A DNA stretch of 64,000 nt from Phycisphaerae bacterium. GTDB taxonomy: Bacteria; Planctomycetota; Phycisphaerae; SM23-33. Positions 9,062 to 17,486 of this stretch are shown in pieces. The notes under the pieces are model-generated. The model ran no database searches, was not told the DNA's origin, and saw only the letters and a list, made by a program, of their open reading frames with translations. The translations under genes were made by a program, and so were the position numbers. How positions within the stretch are numbered: position 1 is the first letter of the stretch; each line of letters starts with the position of its first letter. The DNA is taken from the NCBI GenBank assembly GCA_030745875.1, contig JASLNT010000090.1, positions 62,001-126,000 on the forward strand, read 5' to 3'.

Positions 9062-10366
9062 ATGTCAAAACAGATGAATCCATCGCGACGGAACTTCTTG
9101 AAATCTGCAGCGGTCGCCGGCGTGGGTGTCGGGCTTCCAACGATTGTTCCTTCCTCGGTATTCGGAGCCGACGCGCCCAGCGAGCGAATCACGATGGGTT
9201 GGATTGGGGTCGGCGGACGGGGTTCGACTCTCTTGCGGGCCTTCATGGGACTGAAAGATGCAAAGGTCCTGGCGGTCTGTGACGTTAAGAAACAGCAGCG
9301 CGACCGGGCCAAGGTTAGCGTCGACAAACGGTACAAGAGCAATTCGTGCGCGGCAATCAACGACTTTCGTGAAATCTGCGCCCGCGACGATATAGATGCT
9401 GTCGTGGTCGCGACGACGGACCACTGGCATGTTCCCGCCGCCCTGGCGGCTGTGCGATCCGGTAAGGACGTATACGTGGAGAAACCTCTGGGGATGAGCG
9501 TTGAGCAGGGGCAAGTGCTGCGAGAAGCCGTGCGGAGATACGGTCGCGTATTCCAGTTTGGAACGCAGGAGCGTTCCAACCGAAACACTCGCTTCGCCTG
9601 CGAAATGGCGCTTAGCGGGCGAGTGGGCAAGATACACACGATCACAGTGGCTTCGCGATTCAGCAAAGCCTCGCCGAACTATCCGACCCAGCCCGTGCCC
9701 GAATGGTTGGACTATGACCTCTGGCTCGGTTCGGCGCCGTGGGCTCCGTACACTGACAACCGAGTTCGCAACCACGGCGGATGGTTCCATATCAGCGATT
9801 ACGCCCTTGGTTTCATCGCCGGATGTGGAATTCACACTGTCGACATGGCCCAGTGGGGCAATGGCACGACGCTTACCGGTCCGGTTGAGATCGAGGGCGT
9901 TGGCGAGTTTCCCGCAGACGGTCTATGCGACTGTGCGACCGGCTGGGATATGAAGCTCAAGTACGCTAACGGTGTTAGCATGCGATTCACCGATGGTAAA
10001 CGGAACCCGCTTGGCGTTCGGTTCGAAGGCCCGGACGGATGGGTGTTCGTGAAAGAAGGGCACCTGGGCGGTAATGTGGACGCGAATCCCAAATCGCTGC
10101 TTCGCGAGCCGACCGAGCCCGGCGAGGTTAATCTTCCGGTTAGCACGCATCACCAGCGGAACTTCCTGGACTGCGTCAAGACACGCGCCCGGACCATAGC
10201 GCCTGTCGAAGAGGCTGTCCGCTCCGACACGCTCGTGCAACTCAGCGACATCGCCATGCGCCTCGGTCGCAAACTCAAGTGGAATCCGGAAGAAGAGTTG
10301 TTTGTCGACGACGAAAACGCCAATCGCATGCTGAAACGCCCAATGCGCCCTCCATGGAGGTTATAA
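9062..10366 (+). CDS. Tat-exported Gfo/Idh/MocA-family oxidoreductase
   Basis: 434 aa. SRRNFLKSAAVAG (8-20) is a twin-arginine signal, with cleavage likely near the AVFG-like segment around residue 36. The mature protein opens with WIGVGGRGS (47-55), a dinucleotide-binding Rossmann loop, and has DVYVEKPLG (136-144) with the conserved EKP lysine of the family. The C-terminal alpha/beta domain contains DGWVFVKEG and the planctomycete-type ending RPMRPPWRL. Members oxidise or reduce sugars and polyols with NAD(P). Tat export allows the folded protein to leave the cytoplasm with its cofactor. The substrate is unknown, but the GH32 neighbour suggests carbohydrate use. Confidence 0.9.
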   Translation: MSKQMNPSRRNFLKSAAVAGVGVGLPTIVPSSVFGADAPSERITMGWIGVGGRGSTLLRAFMGLKDAKVLAVCDVKKQQRDRAKVSVDKRYKSNSCAAINDFREICARDDIDAVVVATTDHWHVPAALAAVRSGKDVYVEKPLGMSVEQGQVLREAVRRYGRVFQFGTQERSNRNTRFACEMALSGRVGKIHTITVASRFSKASPNYPTQPVPEWLDYDLWLGSAPWAPYTDNRVRNHGGWFHISDYALGFIAGCGIHTVDMAQWGNGTTLTGPVEIEGVGEFPADGLCDCATGWDMKLKYANGVSMRFTDGKRNPLGVRFEGPDGWVFVKEGHLGGNVDANPKSLLREPTEPGEVNLPVSTHHQRNFLDCVKTRARTIAPVEEAVRSDTLVQLSDIAMRLGRKLKWNPEEELFVDDENANRMLKRPMRPPWRL

Positions 10367-10523
10367 CAGCTCGGTCGGCGGGGGATTGGACCGGTCTTGG
10401 CGCAGTTCCGATGGTCTTGGTGTGGATTCAGTTCGAGTTTTCCTCTAGAATGCCGCCTAGGATGGGGGTGAGGTTTGGGCTTTCCTGGTTGCCAATCAGG
10501 TTTGATATATAGGAAGTTGATCG

Positions 10524-11783
10524 ATGTCCAAAGACAAACTGCCTCTTCGCTTTGACCGCAATGAATTTGCCGGCGCGTTCGGTGATGTGGGCACTGACAT
10601 TCCGCTGATACTATTGTTGATTCCGGCGTGCAATCTTGATGCTCGCAGCGTTCTCATACTGTTTGGAGTGTGTCAGATTTTCTCGGGATTGGCCTACCGG
10701 CTGCCGATACCGGTCCAGCCGATGAAGGCGATGGCCACCTTCGCCATCGCCGCATACGGCATGGGCTCCCCGATCAGCGCCGAGGTTCTGGCGACTGCTG
10801 CGTTGCTGGCGGGCGCTGCAATGATGTTGTTGAGCATTAGCGGGGGAATCAACTTGATCGGGCGGGCCGTACCGAAAGTTGTCATACGCGGTTTGCAATT
10901 TGGTCTGGGCATAAAGCTTGCGATGGCGGCGATGCAGAATTACCTGCCTAAGGAAGGGGCGACAGGTTATGTGCTTGCGGCGGTCGGTTGCGTGTTTGTT
11001 CTCGTTCTACGCAAGAACAGGAAATTCCCTGCGGCGATTGCGGTTTTGACGCTCGGTGTGGCTTATGTGGTGTTCATGGTGGTTGGATACCCTGACCAGG
11101 TCGCGTCAATAATCGAAAGCAAAGGCAACGGCGCCGGTCTGGAGTTCATTAACGGACCGCACCTCTCGCCGGGCTTGCCGATATTCACGTCGCCGAACTT
11201 CAGTCTTCTGGCGAACATAATGGTGCTTCAACTTGTGGTGACGCAGCTTCCGCTTTCGCTGGGCAACGCCGTGCTGGCGACCAGCCAGACGGTAAGCGAT
11301 CTGTTTCCCCGTCGAGAAGTCAAGTCCAGGAAACTCGGGATCACGTACGGCATCGCCAACATGATCGCTCCGCTTTTCGGCGGGATTCCGGTTTGTCACG
11401 GTTCGGGCGGGCTGGTCGGTCATTATACGTTCGGAGGGCGGACCGGGGGCTCCGTGCTCATATACGGATTGTTCTTCCTGGTCCTGGGCTGTCTGTTTGG
11501 GAATAGTTTCTACGGGTTTATCATGATATTCCCGGTGTCCCTGCTTGCAGTGCTTCTGGTGTTTGAGGGGATCGGGCTGATGCGTCTGTCGGCCGATTCC
11601 GCCAATGATCCCACGAGTTTCTTTATCGTACTTCTGGTTGGTCTGGTCGGTGCGGGCGTGTATCTTGGCTTTTTCATCGGCCTGGTGGGCGGTACAATCC
11701 TGTACTATTGCCTGCAACGGGCTCAAGGCTCGGACCCCGCCTGCGATGACAGCGACGCCGGGCCGGAGAAGTCACAAGAGTAA
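10524..11783 (+). CDS. putative sulfate/molybdate permease (MOT1-like, SulP-related)
   Basis: 419 aa integral membrane protein with about ten to twelve hydrophobic segments. The N-terminus RFDRNEFAGAFGDVGTDIPL and the segment LPIPVQPMKAMA (about 55-66) are characteristic of the MOT1-like sulfate/molybdate transporter family. FGGIPVCHGSGGLVGHY is the second conserved motif. The start has a GGAAG ribosome site. Sequence alone does not separate sulfate from molybdate. The nearby sulfate-reduction operons favour sulfate, while a ModA-like protein two genes down leaves molybdate possible. It is followed by a TSUP-family gene 17 bp later and the ModA-like gene, which form one transcription unit. 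Confidence 0.82.
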   Translation: MSKDKLPLRFDRNEFAGAFGDVGTDIPLILLLIPACNLDARSVLILFGVCQIFSGLAYRLPIPVQPMKAMATFAIAAYGMGSPISAEVLATAALLAGAAMMLLSISGGINLIGRAVPKVVIRGLQFGLGIKLAMAAMQNYLPKEGATGYVLAAVGCVFVLVLRKNRKFPAAIAVLTLGVAYVVFMVVGYPDQVASIIESKGNGAGLEFINGPHLSPGLPIFTSPNFSLLANIMVLQLVVTQLPLSLGNAVLATSQTVSDLFPRREVKSRKLGITYGIANMIAPLFGGIPVCHGSGGLVGHYTFGGRTGGSVLIYGLFFLVLGCLFGNSFYGFIMIFPVSLLAVLLVFEGIGLMRLSADSANDPTSFFIVLLVGLVGAGVYLGFFIGLVGGTILYYCLQRAQGSDPACDDSDAGPEKSQE

Positions 11784-11800
11784 GAAAAGGATCTGCGACT

Positions 11801-12262
11801 ATGCTTGCACAGCTATCTAATCCGTGGTGGACGTTTGTGCTTCTGGGCCTGGCCGGCGGAGTGCTCAGCGGTGCCCTGGGCGTGGGCAGCGGGATCGTGT
11901 TTGTTCCGATTCTCGTGTCGGTGTTTATGCTCCCGCAGAAGTCGGCTCAGGGGACGACTTTGGCGGTAATGGTCCCGATGGCGTTATTGGGAGCCATTCG
12001 GTACTGGCACAATCCGTCGATTGAGATTAATATGGTGATGGTCGCCTTCATTGTGTTCGGGGCGCTGGGAGGCGTGCTGGTCGGTACGGCCGTTGCCGAG
12101 CACGTACCGGGACACTGGCTTAGGAAGGCGTTTGCGGTGTTTATGGTCATTGTGGCTGTCCGCATGTTCATGATGCCGCCCAAGCGAGGGCCCTCGCGGG
12201 CCGAGCAGTCTGACAACAACCCCGCCGATGTGTTGAAACTGAAAGGATCATCCGATGGCTGA
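11801..12262 (+). CDS. half-length TSUP (TauE/SafE) family membrane protein
   Basis: 153 aa with about four transmembrane segments. GGVLSGALGVGSGIVFVPIL (residues 19-38) is the TauE/SafE signature, and SAQGTTLAVMVP fits the same repeat. Typical TSUP transporters are about 250 aa with two such repeats; this one has a single repeat and ends in a short polar tail. It could work as a dimer. Family members export or import sulfite, sulfonates or related anions. The stop overlaps the start of the next gene by 8 bp, which suggests translational coupling. It sits between a sulfate/molybdate permease and a ModA-like binding protein. Confidence 0.8.
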   Translation: MLAQLSNPWWTFVLLGLAGGVLSGALGVGSGIVFVPILVSVFMLPQKSAQGTTLAVMVPMALLGAIRYWHNPSIEINMVMVAFIVFGALGGVLVGTAVAEHVPGHWLRKAFAVFMVIVAVRMFMMPPKRGPSRAEQSDNNPADVLKLKGSSDG

Positions 12263-13007
12263 CGAATCTGTGAAGATATTCTCTGCAAGAGCGTGCGCTG
12301 CTCCTCTCGAAGAGGCCGCCGCTCTGTTTACCGCCAATACGGGCATAGCTGTTGACATCAGCGTCTGCGCCAGACACTGCGCCACGCAGAACGCCGAAGA
12401 AGCCGACGCCGAAGCCGGAATGCACGACTTCCTGGTCGAGATAGACGAATACGGGATCCACGATCTGGCGATCGGAGGGGCTGAGTATCTTCTGGACGAT
12501 GGGGAGGTCAGACAGATTATCCTCAAGGGAAGGCGGCGTTTGATCGCTTATCGCGAATCGGCGATCGTAGTGCCCAAGGGCAATCCGGCGGGGATTACGT
12601 CTATTGCGGATCTTACGCGAGACGGTGTGAAAGTAGGCATATCTGTAATCGACTGTCTCAAGGGTCTGTGGGAGGATGTCACAGGTCGCGTCGGACTTAC
12701 CGCAGAGGTTCGCGATAATATCACTTTCTACGCCAGCGGCTGCGTAGCCATCGTCGAAGCGGTCGCCGAAGGCATAGTTGACGCTGCGATTGGCTGGACC
12801 TCGTTCGGGCATCTCGACGACGAACGCCTGGAAGTAATCTCGCTGCCCGCCGAACAGCGAATCTATCGCGGTACGGGCGTGGGCATGTTGAAGTTCTGTA
12901 AACAACCCGAGGTCGCCGAGGGCTTCATGGACTTTCTGGTTACGCCCGAAGCCAGGGCGTGCTACGAGAAGTTTGGCTGGGTCTTGCCCGAGACGCTTCG
13001 AAACTGA
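12255..13007 (+). CDS. ModA-like substrate-binding protein without signal peptide
   Basis: 250 aa. The fold signature is that of a type 2 periplasmic binding protein of the ModA/molybdate-binding class: KIFSARACAAPLEEAAALF at the start, YRESAIVVPKGNP in the middle and a PEARACYEKFGW ending. The start ATG is set by GAAAGGA at 12241-12247 and overlaps the TSUP stop. There is no hydrophobic leader, so the protein probably stays in the cytoplasm. Cysteines C14, C38 and C42 (VCARHCATQ) near the presumed ligand cleft are unusual for ModA. It could be an intracellular oxyanion or metal-binding sensor, or a solute-binding protein that lost its leader. The exact function is unknown. Confidence 0.7.
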   Translation: MADESVKIFSARACAAPLEEAAALFTANTGIAVDISVCARHCATQNAEEADAEAGMHDFLVEIDEYGIHDLAIGGAEYLLDDGEVRQIILKGRRRLIAYRESAIVVPKGNPAGITSIADLTRDGVKVGISVIDCLKGLWEDVTGRVGLTAEVRDNITFYASGCVAIVEAVAEGIVDAAIGWTSFGHLDDERLEVISLPAEQRIYRGTGVGMLKFCKQPEVAEGFMDFLVTPEARACYEKFGWVLPETLRN

Positions 13008-13059
13008 ACATGGTTGGAACCGCTCTACGCAGGAAATGATCGGACGTTCGTCAGATCAA

Positions 13060-13077
13060 CAGGGCAAACGCGCCCTG
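13060..13077 (+). terminator. hairpin after the permease/TSUP/ModA-like operon
   Basis: CAGGGC (13060-13065) and GCCCTG (13072-13077) form a 6-bp GC-rich stem around a 6-nt loop, followed by a weak GGGTTTCT run. It lies between the ModA-like stop (13007) and the next start (13121). Confidence 0.45.
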
Positions 13078-13120
13078 CGGGTTTCTAACCATTCTTTACA
13101 CATGGAAAGAGGACCGAGAA

Positions 13121-14500
13121 ATGATCGACAACAGATCCAGCTGTAAACTCGCGACGTTTTCGAAAATCGCCGTCCTGCTGACGCTTTTTGCTCTGTGTGC
13201 CCCGGCTGTCGGTAAGGGACCTGCGTCCGGGCCGGTGCTTAAGGGGGCTGATCTGTTGACTCTGGCAAAGAGCCTAGCGAAGTTCTCTGATGACCTGCCG
13301 CCCGCTGCGTCTCTGGGCATGGAAAAGATCACCGCCTACGAAGAACACCAGTATTTCACATACATTGGCGGGAAGATCCCCACCGGCGAGCGTCGCGTTG
13401 TCTTCTGTAAACCGTCAACGTTCATTATCGACGACCACGCACGCCCGGGCGACACATGGCGCTTGATCGGCTCGGGCCAGGCCAAGGTCGCCGAGCGGAG
13501 CTTCTCAATTCCCGCCGGGGACAACGCAGCCCACGGTATGAGCCTCCAGCAGTCCACGGGATTGAAGGGCGGCTCGATCAAGATCGATGGTGAGTCCAGG
13601 CACACAGTCGACGTGATCCACACAGCCGCGCGGGTAAGCGGACGTTTTCTGCATCTTATCCACGTCGGCGACATAGTTCCCAAACCGAAAGTCACGCCGA
13701 ATCACAAGGACGATTCGGTCACGGTCGAATTCACCGCCGCAAAACGGATCTTCAAGCTTCACCTGCCCGAGTACAAGGAGTCCGGACGGATTGGCGTTTC
13801 GCAGGCGGATGGCAAGAAACTGTTGGCCAGTCGACTTCTGCCCGCAGGCATTATGCCCCACGGATCCAAGGGCGTAAAACTGCTCGACCGGTGGGATTCT
13901 TCATACCGCCGCACCCGCCTGCCCGGATGGGATGTAGGTCGTCCGGCGGGCGAACTGAAGCGATTGGTCGAGAGTGGGGCGGTCAAGCCCGGACGCGCCC
14001 TGGTGCTCGGTTGCGGTACGGGCACCAACGCAGTTTACCTGGCGTCCAAGGGCTTCAAGGTCGTCGGAGTGGACGTGGCGCCTTCGGCGCTTACGTTCGC
14101 CGAAAAGCAGGCCGCCAAAGCGAAGGTCAAGGTCCAGTGGATGGTCGCCGACGCGGTGGCCGTGCCCGACATCGGCCCGTTCGACTTCATATTCGATCGA
14201 GGCTGTTATCACCACGTACAGAAATACAATGCAGCCGGTTTCGCCAACACTGTAAGCCGCCTGACCGGCGACGGAGCCCTGTTCCTGCTGCTTGCGGGCA
14301 ACGCCAACGAATCCCGCCACTACGGGCCGCCGCGCGTCAAGCAGACCAAAATAGTCGCCGATTTCTCAGAGACCTTTGCAATTCAGGCGATGCGTGAGAT
14401 ACGTTTCGAAGGGCGCGACCCTGAGCGCAAGAACGGTCCGCTGGCGTGGTCCGTACTGTTGCGGCGCAGGGCGGATAAAAAACCGCCCATTCGCGATTAA
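13121..14500 (+). CDS. signal-peptide protein: heparinase II-like beta-sandwich plus class I methyltransferase
   Basis: 459 aa, ATG with AGAGGA ribosome site. Residues 13-31 form a hydrophobic leader ending PAVGKG, so export is predicted. Residues about 75-190 include ERRVVFCKPSTFIIDD and resemble the C-terminal beta-sandwich of heparinase II/III-like proteins. From about 270 there is a class I methyltransferase fold: ALVLGCGTGTNAVYLA (293-308) is motif I, VVGVDVAP (314-321) holds the acidic ribose-binding residue D318, and FDFIFDRGCYHHV resembles motif IV of thiopurine-type methyltransferases. An exported SAM enzyme is unexpected. Either the leader is a membrane anchor with the enzyme inside, or the fold serves another role. 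Its 3' end overlaps the convergent metY stop by 3 bp. Confidence 0.72.
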   Translation: MIDNRSSCKLATFSKIAVLLTLFALCAPAVGKGPASGPVLKGADLLTLAKSLAKFSDDLPPAASLGMEKITAYEEHQYFTYIGGKIPTGERRVVFCKPSTFIIDDHARPGDTWRLIGSGQAKVAERSFSIPAGDNAAHGMSLQQSTGLKGGSIKIDGESRHTVDVIHTAARVSGRFLHLIHVGDIVPKPKVTPNHKDDSVTVEFTAAKRIFKLHLPEYKESGRIGVSQADGKKLLASRLLPAGIMPHGSKGVKLLDRWDSSYRRTRLPGWDVGRPAGELKRLVESGAVKPGRALVLGCGTGTNAVYLASKGFKVVGVDVAPSALTFAEKQAAKAKVKVQWMVADAVAVPDIGPFDFIFDRGCYHHVQKYNAAGFANTVSRLTGDGALFLLLAGNANESRHYGPPRVKQTKIVADFSETFAIQAMREIRFEGRDPERKNGPLAWSVLLRRRADKKPPIRD

Positions 14501-15801
14501 CCCTGCGAAGCGTTCAGGGCCTGGTCGAGGTCAGCCTGGATGTCTGCCACGTCTTCGATGCCTATGCTCAGGCGGACGTACTCAGGGGTCACGCCGGTGG
14601 TCTGCTGCTCTTCTTCGGTGAGCTGCTGGTGCGTTGTCGACGACGGATGAATTATCAGCGTCTTGGCGTCGCCGATGTTCGCAAGGTGGCTGAGCAGCTT
14701 GACATTGTTGATTAGCTTGATGCCTGCTTCGCGTCCGCCCTTTATCCCGAATCCAATGATCGCGCCGCCCTTACCGCCAAGGTACTTGTTGGCGGCTTCA
14801 TGGTGCGGATGGCTGGCCAGGCCGGGGTAGTTAACCCATTCTACAGCGGGGTGGGCCTCAAGGAATTCAGCCACCGTCTGGGCGTTCTCGCAATGGCGGG
14901 GCATGCGCAGGTGCAGCGTTTCGATGCCCTGAAGGAACAGGAACGCCGCAAACGGACTCATGCATCCGCCCATGTCGCGAAGGTGATGTGTGCGAATGTG
15001 TATGATGTAGGCGATATTCCCGATCGGGCGGAGGGCCTCCTCGAACACCACGCCGTGATACGAATCGGACGGGGCGCAGAACTCAGGCCACTTCTCGGGA
15101 TTGTCGGCCCAGGGGAAAATTCCACCGTCTACTATCGCTCCGCCGATGTGCAGGCCGTGCCCGCCGATGAACTTCGTGCACGAATAAACCACGATATCGA
15201 TGCCGTGCTCGATCGGGCGCAGCAGGATCGGCGTGGTGACGGTGTTGTCGCAGATGACCGGCACGCCGATATCGTGTGCGGCGTCGGCGATTGCGCGGAA
15301 GTCGGGCACGTCGTTTTTCGGATTGCCCAGAGACTCCATGTAGACGCAACGAGTCTTCCCGTCGGCCAGTTCGGCGATCTGCTCGGGATGATCCGGGTCG
15401 AAGAATCTGACCTCGATCCCGAGGTTCTTGAGCGTCTGGGTGAACAGCGTCCACGTGCCGCCGTACAGACTCGTCGATGCGATGAAGTTCTGCCCGGCGT
15501 GCGTGATAGTCAGAACCGATGCGGTTATCGCAGCCTGCCCGCTGGCGAAAGCCAAACCCGCCAGCCCTCCGTCCATCGCAGCAAGACGCTTTTCCAGTAC
15601 GTCGCACGTGGGATTCATGAGCCTCGAATAGATATTCCCGAACTCTTTCAACGCGAACAGATTGGCCGCGTGATCGGTGTCGTTGAACACGTAGCTGCTG
15701 GTGGCGTATATGGGCACGGCCCGCGCGTTGGTCGCCGAATCCGGTTCCTGTCCCGCGTGGAGGGCTAGCGTTCCCATGCTGTATCCATCGGTATTGCTCA
15801 T
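14497..15801 (-). CDS. metY: O-acetylhomoserine aminocarboxypropyltransferase (MetY-type)
   Basis: 434 aa PLP enzyme of the Cys/Met metabolism family. SCTKFIGGHG places the PLP lysine at K210; ASGQAAI and DNTVTTP are family motifs. It would combine O-acetyl-L-homoserine with sulfide (or a thiocarboxylate) to give homocysteine and acetate. The ATG at 15801 has an AAGGAAG ribosome site 6 bp upstream. It lies 36 bp downstream of cysK on the same strand and shares its promoter region. A second MetY-type gene at 17487 lies in the HcyS operon, so the cell has two. MetY is preferred over cystathionine gamma-synthase because of length and similarity to bacterial OAH sulfhydrylases. Confidence 0.9.
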   Translation of the reverse strand: MSNTDGYSMGTLALHAGQEPDSATNARAVPIYATSSYVFNDTDHAANLFALKEFGNIYSRLMNPTCDVLEKRLAAMDGGLAGLAFASGQAAITASVLTITHAGQNFIASTSLYGGTWTLFTQTLKNLGIEVRFFDPDHPEQIAELADGKTRCVYMESLGNPKNDVPDFRAIADAAHDIGVPVICDNTVTTPILLRPIEHGIDIVVYSCTKFIGGHGLHIGGAIVDGGIFPWADNPEKWPEFCAPSDSYHGVVFEEALRPIGNIAYIIHIRTHHLRDMGGCMSPFAAFLFLQGIETLHLRMPRHCENAQTVAEFLEAHPAVEWVNYPGLASHPHHEAANKYLGGKGGAIIGFGIKGGREAGIKLINNVKLLSHLANIGDAKTLIIHPSSTTHQQLTEEEQQTTGVTPEYVRLSIGIEDVADIQADLDQALNASQG

Positions 15802-15837
15802 TGTCTGCTTCCTTGATCTGTGAATGCTGGTGTTGTT

Positions 15838-16788
15838 CTATTCTGTAATGTTATCGAAGAGGGGAGACGTAAGATAGCGTTCTCCGAAATCAGGCAGAAC
15901 TACTACGATGGTCTTCGACGCGCTTTCAGGCCTTGCCGCAACATCGCTCGCCGCTCGCAGCGCCGCGCCGGACGAAATCCCCACGAACAGTCCCTCGTGA
16001 ATGGCCGCCCGTCTGGCAAACTCTATGGCCTGGGCCTGGTCGACGGTGATTACTTCATCTACGAGATCGACATCCAGGACCTCGGGTGTGAACCCCGCGC
16101 CGATTCCCTGGATTATGTGCGGTCCGGGAACCTGGTCCTCGCCGTCTCGCTGCTGGGTGAGAACCGGGCTTTGAAGCGGTTCCACTGCAATGGCCTTCAG
16201 GTCCGGGTTCTTCTGCTTGAGACCACTGGCAAGTCCCGTGATGGTTCCGCCCGTGCCCACGCCGGAGACGACAATGTCCACCTGTCCGTCCGTATCGGCC
16301 CATATTTCCTCGGCCGTAGTCGTGCGGTGAATCTCCGGATTGGCGGGATTCTTGAACTGCTGAGGCATGAAGCTGTTGGGATATTCAGACAGCAGTTCTT
16401 CGGCCTTGCTGATAGCTCCGGGCATTCCCCTGTTGGCTGGTGTGAGGACCAACTCGGCTCCGAGGGCCTTGAGCACCTTTCTGCGCTCGATGCTCATTGA
16501 CTCGGGCATGGTCAACACGCACTTGTACCCGCGCGCCGCGCAAACAAACGCCAAGGCAATCCCGGTGTTTCCGCTTGTTGGCTCGACAATCGTAGCGTTT
16601 GCCGAAATCTTGCCATTACGTTCGGCCGCGTCAATCATCGCCACGCCAATGCGGTCCTTAACCGACGCCAGCGGGTTGAAGCACTCAAGTTTCGCCAGGA
16701 TCGTCGCCTCAGAATCTATCATGCGATTGATTCTGACAAGGGGAGTCCCGCCAACGGTCTGTGTGATATCGTCGTATACTCTCGCCAT
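15838..16788 (-). CDS. cysK: cysteine synthase A
   Basis: 316 aa fold-type II PLP enzyme that makes cysteine from O-acetylserine and sulfide. [10 protein letters not shown] carries PLP lysine K44; [11 protein letters not shown] is the substrate/phosphate loop and GTGGTITG binds the PLP phosphate. The start ATG is preceded by AAGGAG at 6 bp spacing. It is divergent from the rrf2 regulator gene, with a 190-bp shared control region holding a TGGTATAAT extended -10 for this gene. A paralogue of similar length lies at 22470, inside the HcyS operon. Serine acetyltransferase is not in the window. Confidence 0.93.
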   Translation of the reverse strand: MARVYDDITQTVGGTPLVRINRMIDSEATILAKLECFNPLASVKDRIGVAMIDAAERNGKISANATIVEPTSGNTGIALAFVCAARGYKCVLTMPESMSIERRKVLKALGAELVLTPANRGMPGAISKAEELLSEYPNSFMPQQFKNPANPEIHRTTTAEEIWADTDGQVDIVVSGVGTGGTITGLASGLKQKNPDLKAIAVEPLQSPVLTQQRDGEDQVPGPHIIQGIGAGFTPEVLDVDLVDEVITVDQAQAIEFARRAAIHEGLFVGISSGAALRAASDVAARPESASKTIVVVLPDFGERYLTSPLFDNITE

Positions 16789-16882
16789 AGCAAACTCCTT
16801 AGAGGAAAAAACAGACTTTTGTGTTCATCGGACAACCACTGTATTTTCTGTGAGTTACGTTAGTGTTATTGTCGGTGATATA

Positions 16883-16897
16883 GGTAATATTATACCA
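16883..16897 (-). promoter_or_regulatory. cysK-metY promoter (extended -10) overlapped by a palindrome
   Basis: On the minus strand TGGTATAAT (16897-16889) is a consensus extended -10 box. The inverted repeat GGTA-N6-TACC (16883-16896) covers it exactly, a good position for a repressor such as the neighbouring Rrf2 protein. The predicted transcript starts near 16882, about 94 nt ahead of cysK. The operator role is inferred. Confidence 0.5.
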
Positions 16898-16913
16898 CCA
16901 ATTGCGGAATAAC

Positions 16914-16942
16914 TTGACCGTCCGCGATTTTAGGGATAAAAT
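16914..16942 (+). promoter_or_regulatory. sigma70-type promoter of the rrf2-hcy-cysH operon
   Basis: TTGACC (16914-16919), an exact 17-bp spacer and TAAAAT (16937-16942), placed 38 bp before the rrf2 ATG. It lies back to back with the cysK extended -10 promoter about 20 bp away, so one bound regulator could affect both directions. Confidence 0.6.
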
Positions 16943-16979
16943 CATACGAAGTCAATAGAGTTAATAGGGAATTTTAATA

Positions 16980-17435
16980 ATGAGTGTATCCCAGAAATGT
17001 CAGTATGCCTTGCGTGCTTTGTTTGAACTGGCCAAACGCGATACGGAAATACCCACCGCGATGTCGCAAATAGCTGAGGCGCAAGTAATTCCGCCGAAGT
17101 TTCTTGAGTTGATCCTGTCGGAATTGCGACAAGGCGGGTTTGTTGAATCGCGTCGCGGCCGAGGCGGAGGGTATGTGCTGCGAGACAGGCCTGAGGAACT
17201 GACTGTGGGCATGATAATCCGTTTTGTTGACGGTCCGGTGGCGCCGGTAAAATGCGTCGCCGGCGATTCGCCATCGGATACCATGTGCGTGCTTTACGCT
17301 AACTGCGCGTTTGTGGACATGTGGTCGCGTGCTCGCGATGCGGTCGCTTCGGTTTATGACAACACGACATTTCAGGACCTGGTTGACAGGGAACGGATGG
17401 GAGCAGAAGCGAAAGCGAATATGTACTGCATCTGA
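16980..17435 (+). CDS. Rrf2-family transcriptional regulator of the sulfur operons
   Basis: 151 aa. QKCQYALRALFELAKRD is the Rrf2 N-terminal helix, and SQIAEAQVIPPKFLELIL is the winged-helix recognition segment, followed by the GRGGGYVL wing (60-67). Three cysteines C92, C103 and C109 sit where IscR-type members hold an Fe-S cluster, though the spacing (x10, x5) differs from IscR (x5, x5). Rrf2 proteins include CymR, which represses cysteine and methionine genes in Firmicutes. Here the gene is first in the HcyS/sulfate operon and divergent from cysK, so it probably controls both. The sensed ligand (Fe-S status, sulfide or a CysK complex) is not known. Confidence 0.88.
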   Translation: MSVSQKCQYALRALFELAKRDTEIPTAMSQIAEAQVIPPKFLELILSELRQGGFVESRRGRGGGYVLRDRPEELTVGMIIRFVDGPVAPVKCVAGDSPSDTMCVLYANCAFVDMWSRARDAVASVYDNTTFQDLVDRERMGAEAKANMYCI

Positions 17436-17486
17436 CTTTCGGGGAGGTTGGATTGGTTCTGTAGTCCAGCGGGACAGGAAGAGAAT

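Noticed and set aside
10367-10523. SAM or other riboswitch ahead of the sulfate/molybdate permease
   Set aside because: No conserved SAM-riboswitch core or clear stem arrangement was seen in this 157-bp gap.
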